DNA of 17,883 nt from Acidimicrobiales bacterium (GTDB lineage: Bacteria; Actinomycetota; Acidimicrobiia; Acidimicrobiales; CADCSY01): NCBI GenBank assembly GCA_030447125.1, contig JAUJLZ010000016.1, positions 1 through 17,883 on the forward strand. The letters are read 5' to 3'. The notes under the pieces were generated by a model. That model ran no database searches. It was not told the origin of the DNA and worked only from the letters and a program-made list of their open reading frames with translations. Position 1 is the stretch's first letter. Each line of letters opens with the position of its first letter. This document shows positions 1-7,238 of this stretch, piece after piece. The position numbers and the translations under genes are program-made.

Positions 1-41
1 ACGGCGACAACGCCCCCATGGCCAGGATCGAACTGGTCTGA
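1..41 (+). CDS. rplQ: 50S ribosomal protein L17, C-terminal end only
   Basis: The first bases of the window read, in the frame starting at base 3, GDNAPMARIELV followed by TGA (39-41). This matches the strongly conserved C-terminus of bacterial L17 (GDNAPMAYIELV in E. coli). Only the last dozen codons are in the window, so length and start cannot be judged. L17 sits near the peptide exit tunnel of the large subunit. The next gene is truA, the usual neighbour of rplQ at the end of the rpoA ribosomal operon in many bacteria, which supports the call. Confidence 0.85.
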   Translation, partial: GDNAPMARIELV

Positions 42-134
42 TTCGTCGCCGCCGAGCCGGAGGTTCGACGGCGAGTTGGTTGTGCTCCGGCCGCCGGGCA
101 GAGCCTGCCGACCTCCGCGCTGAACACCTTTCTG

Positions 135-151
135 GGCGAGCTTTGCTCGCC
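135..151. repeat. perfect 7-bp triloop palindrome between rplQ and truA
   Basis: GGCGAGC (135-141), loop TTT, GCTCGCC (145-151). It could act as a factor-independent-like terminator for the ribosomal operon, but no T-run follows. A smaller palindrome of the same design, CGGC-TTC-GCCG, lies at 174-184. The rest of the 42-251 gap shows no convincing gene. The arm-triloop-arm design resembles the elements in front of glmM (2372-2390 and 2402-2420), so a dispersed repeat is an alternative reading. Confidence 0.5.
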
Positions 152-251
152 GGGGCCGCCAGCCAGGGCGGGCCGGCTTCGCCGTCGCTCATGGCCGGCG
201 GCCACCGTTGTTCCCCTCTCGTCGGCGCTGGCTGGTAGCAACGAAGGTTGT

Positions 252-1007
252 ATGCGGGTCAAGTTGGTTGTTGCCTACGACGGGTCGGGGTTCCGGGGGT
301 TCGCGGTCAACCCTGGGGTCGAGACGGTGGCGGGGACCTTGGGTGCTGCGTTGCAGCGGGTGTTGGGTCAGGTGGTGGTGTTGAGCTGTGCGGGGCGCAC
401 TGATGCTGGGGTGCACGCCTGGGGGCAGGTGGTGACGTTCGACGTCGAGGCCGTCCAGCTCGACCTGGTGGCTGTGCAGCGCTCGGTCAACCGGCAGTGC
501 GCTCCTCGGATCGTGGTGCGCCAGGCCGAGGTGGTCGACGCGTCCTTCGACGCCCGTCGGTCCGCTCGGGCCCGGTGCTATCGCTACACCCTTCTCAACC
601 GACCGGTCCCCGACCCCTTCCTGGCCGCCACGACCTGGTGGATCGAGCGACCGCTCGATCTGGCGGCCATGCGCCTGGCCTGCGACCCGCTGATCGGCGA
701 GCACGACTTCGCCGCCTTCTGTCGGCGTCCCCAGCCCGGTCCCGGTTGTGACCCGCCGTCGCTCGTCCGCCGGGTCCTCGACGCCCGCTGGTACGACCTG
801 GGCGACGGGGTGCTGCGCTTCGACGTCGCCGCTTCGTCCTTCTGCCACCAGATGGTGCGCAGCGTGGTGGGCACCCTGGTGGAGATGGGGACGGGCCGGA
901 GGCGAGCAGGGGAGATGCGAGGGGTGATGGCTGGGGGCGACCGGGCTCGGGCCGGACAGCTGGCACCCCCGCACGGTCTGTGCCTCTGGGAGGTGCGCTA
1001 CGCCTGA
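252..1007 (+). CDS. truA: tRNA pseudouridine(38-40) synthase TruA
   Basis: 251-residue protein of normal TruA length. TruA isomerises uridines 38-40 in the anticodon stem of many tRNAs. The catalytic aspartate motif is clear: CAGRTDAGVHAWGQ, with Asp at residue 51. The C-terminal part has the family signature ASSFCHQMVRSVVGTLVEMG (about 194-213), and the aromatic RCYRYTLLNRP segment (about 107-117) is typical. The N-terminal segment YDGSGFRGFAVNPGVETVAG differs from the common version, which has W-Q near residue 19 and Q in RTVQG; the enzyme should still be active because the catalytic motif is intact. The ATG at 252 has a GAAGG box at 243-247. The first third is richer in TTG and GTT codons than the genes downstream. 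It follows rplQ. Confidence 0.95.
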   Translation: MRVKLVVAYDGSGFRGFAVNPGVETVAGTLGAALQRVLGQVVVLSCAGRTDAGVHAWGQVVTFDVEAVQLDLVAVQRSVNRQCAPRIVVRQAEVVDASFDARRSARARCYRYTLLNRPVPDPFLAATTWWIERPLDLAAMRLACDPLIGEHDFAAFCRRPQPGPGCDPPSLVRRVLDARWYDLGDGVLRFDVAASSFCHQMVRSVVGTLVEMGTGRRRAGEMRGVMAGGDRARAGQLAPPHGLCLWEVRYA

Positions 1008-1036
1008 GCGCCATGTGGTGAGCGAGGCTGGGGCCG

Positions 1037-1264
1037 ATGACCGATCCTTCTCCGGTGCCTCCCCCCTCGGTGTCCTTGCCCGACATGGCACCGCGGTTGG
1101 CGGTGGCGTTGGTCCTGGTGGGGGCGGTGGCGGTGGGCGCAGCCACCGCCTTGTTGTTGTTGTTGGTGCTCCGGGCGCCGTCGGGGACCTGGGATCCCGC
1201 ACCTAGCTTCCCCACCGGCCCGCCCTTGTCCCCTGGCCAAGGCGAAGGTCCGCTGCGCCGATGA
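1037..1264 (+). CDS. possible small single-pass membrane protein
   Basis: 75 codons from ATG 1037. The product has a short Pro/Ser-rich start, one long hydrophobic segment (about residues 21-46, Leu/Val/Ala only, ending in an Arg) and a Pro/Gly-rich tail. I do not recognise a family. In its favour: the frame is the one with a coherent transmembrane helix, it starts 29 bases after truA, and it fills an otherwise empty 368-base gap. Against it: no strong ribosome binding site (only a G-rich GAGGCTGGGG stretch), low complexity, and overlap of its stop with the hairpin at 1260-1287. A competing frame at 1015-1206 gives only a Gly/Val-rich product and is less likely. Confidence 0.4.
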   Translation: MTDPSPVPPPSVSLPDMAPRLAVALVLVGAVAVGAATALLLLLVLRAPSGTWDPAPSFPTGPPLSPGQGEGPLRR

Positions 1265-1287
1265 GGACGACCACCGGTCGTCTCATC
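1260..1287 (+). terminator. hairpin before rplM, probable terminator or leader structure
   Basis: GATGA-g-GACGACC (1260-1272), loop ACC, GGTCGTC-TCATC (1276-1287): twelve base pairs with one bulged G at 1265. It contains the stop codon of the small open frame that ends at 1264. There is no T-run after it, which is common for terminators in high-GC bacteria. It lies just upstream of the candidate rplM promoter, so termination of truA transcription fits better than attenuation of rplM. Confidence 0.5.
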
Positions 1288-1298
1288 AGGCCACGAGG

Positions 1299-1328
1299 TT
1301 GCTGCTGGTGGCGTTTCGACCCTAAGCT
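1299..1328 (+). promoter_or_regulatory. candidate promoter of rplM-rpsI
   Basis: TTGCTG (1299-1304), 18-bp spacer, TAAGCT (1323-1328). The -10 fits the TANNNT pattern of actinobacterial housekeeping promoters; the -35 is weak (TTG only). The start codon of rplM is about 48 bases further on, leaving room for a short leader with a Shine-Dalgarno sequence. Judged by eye only. Confidence 0.35.
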
Positions 1329-1375
1329 GGCCCGTTCCCGAGCAGGCCGGTCGGAGCGACCGAGAGAGGCTTTCC

Positions 1376-1846
1376 GTGCAGACGTACTCCCCCACGAAAT
1401 CCGATGTGACCCGCGCCTGGCACGTGATCGACGCCGAGGGCCTGGTCCTCGGGCGCCTGGCCACCGAGGTGGCGCGCGTGCTGCGGGGCAAGCACAAGCC
1501 GATCTTTGCCCCTCACCTCGACACGGGCGACCACGTCATCGTGATCAACGCTGCCAGGGTGGTGCTGACCTCCGACAAGGCTGACAAGAAGTTCGTCTAC
1601 AGCCACAGCGGCTACCCGGGAGGCCTGCGGACCACCCGCTACTCCGACTTCCTGGCCACCAAGCCGGAAGAAGCGGTACGGCGCGCCGTCCGGGGCATGC
1701 TGCCCAAGAACCGTCTCGGCCGGGCCACCTTGCGCAAGCTCAAGATCTACGCCGGGCCTACCCACCCCCACACCGCCCAGTCCCCGGTCGTGTTGGATCT
1801 GCCGTCCGCCCGTCGGGAGCAGAACGCTCCCGGCCGGTCTTCCTAG
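1376..1846 (+). CDS. rplM: 50S ribosomal protein L13
   Basis: 156-residue protein with the full L13 pattern: [17 protein letters not shown] near the N-terminus, [24 protein letters not shown] in the middle and [15 protein letters not shown] at about 102-116, followed by [15 protein letters not shown]13 is an early assembly protein of the large ribosomal subunit. The GTG at 1376 is preceded by GAGAGAGG (1362-1369) and gives the usual MQTYSP start. The family is typically 140-150 residues; here a short Arg/Pro-rich tail follows the conserved part. It is followed after 11 bases by rpsI, the standard L13-S9 operon. Confidence 0.97.
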   Translation: MQTYSPTKSDVTRAWHVIDAEGLVLGRLATEVARVLRGKHKPIFAPHLDTGDHVIVINAARVVLTSDKADKKFVYSHSGYPGGLRTTRYSDFLATKPEEAVRRAVRGMLPKNRLGRATLRKLKIYAGPTHPHTAQSPVVLDLPSARREQNAPGRSS

Positions 1847-1857
1847 AAGGACACGAC

Positions 1858-2253
1858 ATGGCCGAGAAGCTCCTCATCCAGACCACCGGTCGCCGCAAGC
1901 GGGCAGTGGCGCGCGTGCGTCTGGTCCACGGTGATGGCACCTTCACCGTCAACCACCGGAGCCTCGAGGACTACTTCCCCTCCGAGACCCACCGGATGGT
2001 GGTCACCGAACCTCTCCGTCTCACCAACAACCAAGAGGCCTACAACGTCGATTGCACCATGGACGGCGGTGGTACCACCGGTCAGGCCGGCGCCATGCGC
2101 CTGGGGGTCGCCCGGGCGCTGATCGCCGTCGACCCCGACCTGCGACCCGAGCTCAAGGAGGCCGGCTTCTTGATGCGCGACTCCCGGAAGAAGGAGAGCA
2201 AGAAGGCCGGGCTGAAGAAGGCCCGGAAGGCGCCGCAGTACTCCAAGCGCTGA
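1858..2253 (+). CDS. rpsI: 30S ribosomal protein S9
   Basis: 131 residues. The N-terminal [14 protein letters not shown] and the middle segment [19 protein letters not shown] are diagnostic of S9, and the protein ends in the conserved Arg/Lys tail QYSKR whose last residues reach the P-site tRNA in the ribosome. ATG 1858 follows an AGAAGGA box (about 1845-1851) and lies 11 bases after the stop of rplM, so the two are co-transcribed. A lysine-rich stretch ([15 protein letters not shown]) precedes the tail, as is usual. Downstream the operon runs directly into the repeat cluster before glmM. Confidence 0.97.
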   Translation: MAEKLLIQTTGRRKRAVARVRLVHGDGTFTVNHRSLEDYFPSETHRMVVTEPLRLTNNQEAYNVDCTMDGGGTTGQAGAMRLGVARALIAVDPDLRPELKEAGFLMRDSRKKESKKAGLKKARKAPQYSKR

Positions 2254-2265
2254 CCGACGAGGCGC

Positions 2266-2288
2266 GAGCGAAGCGAGCTTGCCTTGTC
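2266..2288. repeat. 23-nt direct repeat, copy 1 (rpsI-glmM gap)
   Basis: A 23-nt unit beginning GAGCGAAGCGAGC and ending CCTTGTC. It recurs exactly at 2335-2357, 69 bases later. Because 69 is a multiple of three, both copies are read in the same frame and both encode the same six residues (ERSELA). Copy 1 begins 12 bases after the rpsI stop codon. Confidence 0.85.
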
Positions 2289-2322
2289 GGAACGGAGCAC
2301 CAGGACTGCCGAAGGCGGCTCC

Positions 2323-3780
2323 ATGATTCCCTGTGAGCGAAGCGAGCTTGCCTTGTCAGCATCAGGCACGAGTGCCGCCCAAGGCGGCACATCGCCCTTC
2401 CAGGCGGGCGTAGCCCGCCTCAGGTTCGGAACCGACGGCATCCGGGGGAGCGACACCGAGCTGACCCCGGAGCTGGCCGTCGCCCTCGGGCGGGCCGCAG
2501 CCGCAGTCCTCGCTCCGAGCGGCGGTGATCACCTCGTCATCGGCCGGGACACCCGGCGCTCCGGTCCCATGCTGGAGGCGGGCTTGGCTGCAGGCTTGGC
2601 CGCCAGTGGCGTCGTCGTCGAGCGCCTCGGCGTCCTGCCCACGCCAGGGGTGGCCTGGGTAGCGGCGACCGAAGGCGTCCCCGGGGCCATGATCTCGGCG
2701 TCGCACAACGTCTTTTCCGACAACGGGATCAAGTTCTTCGTCGCCGGCGGGCACAAGCTGACCGACGAGGCCCAAGCCCGCCTCGAAGCGGTGCTCGAAT
2801 TCCACCTCGACCGTCGTTCCGGGGCCACCTCGGGCGCCGACACGCTCTGCGGCGCCCGCATGGGGACGTTGACCGATCGCCGCGGTGCCGCCTCCGGGTA
2901 CGCCGAGCACCTGCTGGCCTGTCTCGAGGGCCGTCGTCTCGAGGGTCTCTCGGTGGTCCTCGACCCGGCCCACGGGGCAGCCTCGGAGGTGGGACCGGAG
3001 GTGCTGGCGAGCAGCGGCGCCGAGGTGCACGTCGTCCATGCCGACCCGAACGGCGTCAACATCAACGCCGGCTGCGGGTCCACCCACCCTGGGACGCTGG
3101 CCCGGATGGTGGTGGACATCGGCGCCGACCTCGGGCTGGCCCTCGACGGGGACGCCGACCGGGTGATCGCCGTCGACCATCACGGTGAGCTGATCGACGG
3201 CGACCAGATCATCTGCATGCTGGCGATCGACCTCCAGGCCCGCGGCCTACTGCAGGGGTCGACGGTGGTCGTCACCGTGATGGCGAACCTGGGGTTGCGC
3301 CGGGCCCTGGCCGCCCAGGGCATCTCGGTGGTGGAGACCCCGGTGGGGGACCGCCACGTCCTCGCCGCCCTCGAGCAGGGCGGCTGGTCGCTCGGGGGAG
3401 AGCAGTCGGGGCACGTCATCCTGCACGACCTGGCCACCACCGGCGACGGCCTGCTCACCGGCCTCCTGGTGGCCGACCTGGTGCGCCGGTCGGGGCGCTC
3501 CCTGGCTGAGCTCGCCGCCACCGCCATGACCCGTCTGCCCCAGGTGCTGCGGGCGGTCACCGTGGGGCGCCGTGATCCGGCGATCCTCGATCAGCTGGCC
3601 GGTCGGGTCGCCGCTCTCGAGGCTGAGCTAAGAGGCGAGGGGCGCGTGCTCGTGCGGGCCAGCGGGACCGAGCCGGTCGTGCGGGTCATGGTGGAGGCGC
3701 CCACCGTCGGGCAGGCCGACGCACTGGCCGATCGCCTGGTGGCCGAGGTCCAGCGGATCTCGGGAGGGACCGGGCACTAG
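2323..3780 (+). CDS. glmM: phosphoglucosamine mutase GlmM
   Basis: Converts glucosamine-6-phosphate to glucosamine-1-phosphate for UDP-GlcNAc synthesis. From ATG 2323 it has 485 residues. Motifs: FGTDGIRG (about 35-42), the phosphoserine loop MISASHN with Ser 127, the Mg-binding loop LDGDADR with Asp 275, 277 and 279, the sugar loop GGEQSGH, and the C-terminal phosphate loop RASGTEPVVRV with Ser 447. Known GlmM proteins begin within a few residues of the FGTDGIRG block, so about 33 extra N-terminal residues are present here, encoded by repeats. ATG 2323 is preferred because GAAGG (2311-2315) lies 7 bases upstream; TTG 2284 and TTG 2353 are alternatives, and no in-frame start lies closer to the core. 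glmS follows after 10 bases. Confidence 0.95.
   Translation: MIPCERSELALSASGTSAAQGGTSPFQAGVARLRFGTDGIRGSDTELTPELAVALGRAAAAVLAPSGGDHLVIGRDTRRSGPMLEAGLAAGLAASGVVVERLGVLPTPGVAWVAATEGVPGAMISASHNVFSDNGIKFFVAGGHKLTDEAQARLEAVLEFHLDRRSGATSGADTLCGARMGTLTDRRGAASGYAEHLLACLEGRRLEGLSVVLDPAHGAASEVGPEVLASSGAEVHVVHADPNGVNINAGCGSTHPGTLARMVVDIGADLGLALDGDADRVIAVDHHGELIDGDQIICMLAIDLQARGLLQGSTVVVTVMANLGLRRALAAQGISVVETPVGDRHVLAALEQGGWSLGGEQSGHVILHDLATTGDGLLTGLLVADLVRRSGRSLAELAATAMTRLPQVLRAVTVGRRDPAILDQLAGRVAALEAELRGEGRVLVRASGTEPVVRVMVEAPTVGQADALADRLVAEVQRISGGTGH
2335..2357. repeat. 23-nt direct repeat, copy 2 (inside the start of glmM)
   Basis: Identical to 2266-2288. It lies downstream of the best start codon of glmM (ATG 2323) and so appears to be translated. 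Between the two copies is an imperfect palindrome, GCC-GAA-GGCGGC (around 2308-2319), which supplies the GAAGG that looks like the glmM ribosome binding site. Confidence 0.85.
2372..2390. repeat. perfect 8-bp triloop palindrome in the glmM start region
   Basis: GTGCCGCC (2372-2379), loop CAA, GGCGGCAC (2383-2390). Same design as the elements at 135-151 and 2402-2420: perfect arms around a 3-nt loop. Confidence 0.8.
2402..2420. repeat. perfect 8-bp triloop palindrome just before the conserved GlmM core
   Basis: AGGCGGGC (2402-2409), loop GTA, GCCCGCCT (2413-2420). The codons of the conserved GlmM core (RFGTDGIRG) begin at 2422, right at the edge of this palindrome. Confidence 0.8.
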
Positions 3781-3790
3781 CCTCGCTGGG
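3778..3790 (+). promoter_or_regulatory. possible -10 element for a leaderless glmS transcript
   Basis: TAGCCT at 3778-3783, overlapping the TAG stop of glmM, followed by 7 bases and then the GTG start of glmS. There is no Shine-Dalgarno sequence. The hexamer fits TANNNT and its distance would put the transcription start at or next to the start codon. No -35 hexamer is apparent. Confidence 0.35.
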
Positions 3791-6700
3791 GTGTGCGGGA
3801 TCATTGCCGTCGTGGGCCGGCGCTCGGAGCGGACCCCGCCGGCGCCGTCTGAGGTACGGACCCTGCTGGCCGCGGTCGACACCGCCCTGGGCGGCTCGGA
3901 TGAAGGGAGTGACGAGCTGCCGTCGTCAGCCATCGAAGCCGCCACCAGGGATCTGGAGTCGCTCGACGGGCTGCTGCGGGCAGGCCCGGGGGTGCAGTTC
4001 CTGCTCGCGCACCCTGAGGTGGTCGACGAGCTCGAGCTCGTCGCCCACCGCGTCGACCACAGCATTCGCAGCCTCGATGCCGCCCTCGACGCCCGTGCCT
4101 CCCAGCTGTCGGGCCGAGCGCTGGAGGCCCAAAGCGTGGCCCTGGTCAGGCTCAAAGACGCCGCCTGGGCGCTTCGCCGTGACCGGCTGGGCGCAGCCCG
4201 GGCGGTGGCCGACCTCGCCGGTCCCCACGCTGGGCCACCTGCGGTGGCGGCCTTCGTCGCCGTCGAGGTGGCCCTGTCGGCCCTGGATCGCCTCGAGGTG
4301 CGGGGGCGCGATTCGGCAGGTCTGCACCTGCTGATCGACGGCCATGCGCTCGACCTCAGCGACCCGGAGATCGCCAACATGGTGGCGAGGAGGACCGACA
4401 CGCTGTTCGCGTCCGGGGCGGTGCGCACGCCCGACGGACGTCTGAGCCTGGTCTACAAGGCCGCGGCGGAGATCGGGGAGTTGGGCGACAACAGCGCCGC
4501 CCTGCGCCAGGCCCTGCGCGACGATGCCCTCCTGCACCGGGCTCTGGTGGCGCCCACGGCCCAAGTCACCGTCCTCGGCCACACACGCTGGGCGAGTGTG
4601 GGCATCGTCTCGGAGGCCAACGCCCACCCCCTCAACCAGGAGGAGGAGGGTGACTCGGAGGGTCCTTACGTCACCGTGGCCGTCAACGGCGACGTCGACA
4701 ACCACCTCGAGCTGCGCCGGGCCCATGCACTGGCGGTCCCCGTGGAGATCACCTGCGACTCCAAGGTGGTCCCTGCCCTGGTCTCGCGTGAGCTCGCCGG
4801 TGCGAGCTCTCCCGAGGAGGCCTTCCGCTGCGCCGTCAGCGGCCTGGAGGGTTCGATGGCCGTGGCCGCCAACATGGCCGCCACGCCTCGTTGTTTGTCC
4901 CTGGCCGTGCGGGGCAGTGGCCAGGCCCTCTACGTGGGCCTGGCCGACGACGCCTACGTGGTGGCCAGCGAGCCCTACGGGGTGGTGGGCGAGACCCGTC
5001 GTTACGTGCGCCTCGACGGGGAGACGCCCCATGGTCCGGCCGGCGTCAGGGGGCAGGTGGTCGTGCTCGATGGCGACCGTGCCGGTCTCGACGGCATCCG
5101 CCGCTGGTCCTACGACGGCACCGCCCTGCCCGTCACGGCCGACGACGTGCAGGCCGCCGAGATCACCACCCGCGACATCGATCGGGGTGACTTCCCCCAC
5201 TTCCTGCTCAAAGAGCTCCACGAGGCCCCCCGCTCCCTGGCCCGCACCATCCGGGGTCGCATCGACGAGGTCGACGGGCACCTGGCCGTGGCTCTCGACG
5301 ACGACGTCCTGCCCGAGGCCGTGCGCAAGGGGCTGGGCAACGGAAGCCTCACCCGGGTGCTGGTCATCGGCCAGGGGACCGCTGCCGTCGCCGGCCGGAG
5401 CGTGGCCGCCGCGGTGGCTGGTGCCTGCGCCCGCTCGCCCCTACAAGTCGAGGCCATGTTGGCCACCGAGCTGTCGGGGTTCGGCCTCGACGACGACATG
5501 TCCGAGGTGCTGGTCATCCCCGTGAGCCAGTCGGGGACCACTACCGACACCAACCGCACAGTCGATCTGGTGCGGGCTCGAGGCGCAGCGGTGGTGGCCA
5601 TCGTGAACCGACGCCACAGCGACCTGGCCGAGAAGGCCGACGGCGTCCTGTTCACCTCCGACGGTCGGGACGTGGAGATGAGCGTGGCCTCCACCAAGGC
5701 GTTTTATGCCCAGGTGGCGGCCGGGTTCCTGCTGGCCGAGGGTGTCGCCGAGGCCGTGGGCTGCGCCGACCGGAGCCGGGCCGCGGCAGTGCTGGCCGGG
5801 CTGCGGGGCCTGCCCTCGGCCCTGCGGGCGGTGCTCGATCGTCGCAAGGCCATCGCCGAGGCGGCCTGGGCTCACGCTCCCGCCCGACGGTCGTGGGCCG
5901 TGGTGGGCAACGGGGCCAACCGCATCGCCGCCGAAGAGGTGCGGATCAAGCTGTCGGAGTTGTGCTACAAGGCCATCGCCTGCGACGCCACCGAAGACAA
6001 GAAGCACATCGACCTCTCCTCAGAGCCACTGGTGCTGGTCTGTGCGGCTGGGCTGCACGGTCCCAACGCCGACGACGTGGCCAAGGAGGTGGCCATCTAC
6101 CGGGCCCACCGAGCGGCACCGGTGGTCGTGGCCACCGAGGGCCAGGAGTTCTCCGCTGCGTTGGCTACCGTGACGGTCCCCGACGTCCACCCGGCCCTGG
6201 CCTTTGTGCTGTCGGCCATGGCCGGGCACCTGTTCGGCTACGAAGCGGCGCTGGCCATCGATGCCCAGGCCAAGACGCTGCGCCAGGCCCGGGCCGCTAT
6301 CGAGGTGGCCTTGGCCGTGCCCGGCGAGGTCGGTCTGCTCGAACGGCTCGCTCCCGAGCTCAGGCCGGTGGCCGGGCCCCTGCTGGCCACCATGCGCAGC
6401 GGGGCCTACGACGGGAGCCTGCCGGCGTCGATGGCCCTGGAGGTGGCATCGCTGGTGCGCTACGCCACCGGGGCGGCGCCACTCGAAGCCTACGAGCTCG
6501 ACCACGGCCGCCTCGGCCTGCCCGGCGTCGTCGTCGAGGACCTGACCAACGCCCTCACCCGGGCCATCGAGGAGCTGACCCGGCCCGTCGACGCCATCAA
6601 GCACCAGGCCAAGACCGTGACCGTCGGCATCTCCCGTTCCGAGGACGCCCTCCTCGGGGCCCCGCTCGTGGGGGCCGTCCTGGCCGCAGGCGGCGAGCGC

Positions 6701-7234
6701 GACCGTCTGGGCTACCGGGCCCTTCGTACCCTCGCCGCCCTGGGCCCGGCCGTCGAGGAGGTGGTGGGGTCCACGCACTACGCCATCGACCGCACGAAGG
6801 GCCCCGACGGCCTGGCGATCGACGACCGCGTCACGTTGCGTGTGCTCGACAAGCGGGGCATCGCCGCGGGGCTGGCCTCCCGGGTGGAGCGGTCGCCCGA
6901 GCTGCGGGGGACCAAGCACCGGGTGGCGACCCAGCGCGAGGTGACGGCGGCGGTGGGGGCCAGCGACGGCAAGACCGTGCTCATCGTGCCCGAGAGCCGG
7001 AAGGGTCGGACAACTGGACTGGTGCTCCTTCACGTCCGCTTTGCCGGACGCTTGGCGGCGGAGGTGGCCCGGGCTGTGCTGGAGGGCTACCAGGGGCGTT
7101 ACGCCGCCCTGGTCGACGCCGTGACCGAGACCGAACCATCGTTCGCCGACGAGGTGCTGGGCCAGGTCCCCATCGTGGAGCTGTTGACCCAACCCGTCCA
7201 CGTCCTCGCCACCCGGTGGCGAACACCACGGTGA
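3791..7234 (+). CDS. glmS: giant GlmS-like glutamine-fructose-6-phosphate aminotransferase
   Basis: 1147 residues against about 610 in typical GlmS, which makes glucosamine-6-phosphate from fructose-6-phosphate and glutamine. Visible order: MCGI start with nucleophile Cys 2; an Ala/Leu/Arg-rich, mostly helical insert (about 11-165); RGRDSAG (171-177); a second insert (about 178-260); GHTRW (263-267), NAHP (277-280), NGDVDN (299-304), CDSKV (322-326). SIS domain 1: HFLLKELHEAP (470-480), GQGT (527-530), SQSGTTTDT (579-587), VASTKAF (632-638). SIS domain 2: IKLSEL with Lys 720 and Glu 723, His 739. Then about 105 extra residues, the tail motif KHQAKTVTVG with the catalytic-type Lys 941, and about 200 residues of unknown fold. 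The SIS1 loop is GQGTA, not CGTS. Position after glmM supports the role; one unbroken frame argues against artefactual fusion. Confidence 0.85.
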   Translation: MCGIIAVVGRRSERTPPAPSEVRTLLAAVDTALGGSDEGSDELPSSAIEAATRDLESLDGLLRAGPGVQFLLAHPEVVDELELVAHRVDHSIRSLDAALDARASQLSGRALEAQSVALVRLKDAAWALRRDRLGAARAVADLAGPHAGPPAVAAFVAVEVALSALDRLEVRGRDSAGLHLLIDGHALDLSDPEIANMVARRTDTLFASGAVRTPDGRLSLVYKAAAEIGELGDNSAALRQALRDDALLHRALVAPTAQVTVLGHTRWASVGIVSEANAHPLNQEEEGDSEGPYVTVAVNGDVDNHLELRRAHALAVPVEITCDSKVVPALVSRELAGASSPEEAFRCAVSGLEGSMAVAANMAATPRCLSLAVRGSGQALYVGLADDAYVVASEPYGVVGETRRYVRLDGETPHGPAGVRGQVVVLDGDRAGLDGIRRWSYDGTALPVTADDVQAAEITTRDIDRGDFPHFLLKELHEAPRSLARTIRGRIDEVDGHLAVALDDDVLPEAVRKGLGNGSLTRVLVIGQGTAAVAGRSVAAAVAGACARSPLQVEAMLATELSGFGLDDDMSEVLVIPVSQSGTTTDTNRTVDLVRARGAAVVAIVNRRHSDLAEKADGVLFTSDGRDVEMSVASTKAFYAQVAAGFLLAEGVAEAVGCADRSRAAAVLAGLRGLPSALRAVLDRRKAIAEAAWAHAPARRSWAVVGNGANRIAAEEVRIKLSELCYKAIACDATEDKKHIDLSSEPLVLVCAAGLHGPNADDVAKEVAIYRAHRAAPVVVATEGQEFSAALATVTVPDVHPALAFVLSAMAGHLFGYEAALAIDAQAKTLRQARAAIEVALAVPGEVGLLERLAPELRPVAGPLLATMRSGAYDGSLPASMALEVASLVRYATGAAPLEAYELDHGRLGLPGVVVEDLTNALTRAIEELTRPVDAIKHQAKTVTVGISRSEDALLGAPLVGAVLAAGGERDRLGYRALRTLAALGPAVEEVVGSTHYAIDRTKGPDGLAIDDRVTLRVLDKRGIAAGLASRVERSPELRGTKHRVATQREVTAAVGASDGKTVLIVPESRKGRTTGLVLLHVRFAGRLAAEVARAVLEGYQGRYAALVDAVTETEPSFADEVLGQVPIVELLTQPVHVLATRWRTPR

Positions 7235-7238
7235 AGAC

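Noticed and set aside
2263..2424. CRISPR-like array before glmM
   Set aside because: Only two copies of a 23-nt unit, the intervening DNA is itself palindromic, and no cas genes are nearby.
3781..3790. glmS ribozyme or riboswitch before glmS
   Set aside because: Only 10 bases separate glmM and glmS; there is no room for the ribozyme.
3926..5281. 451-codon open frame on the minus strand inside glmS
   Set aside because: High-GC shadow of glmS; His/Gly/Asp-rich product with no domain, and the glmS frame is clearly the coding one.
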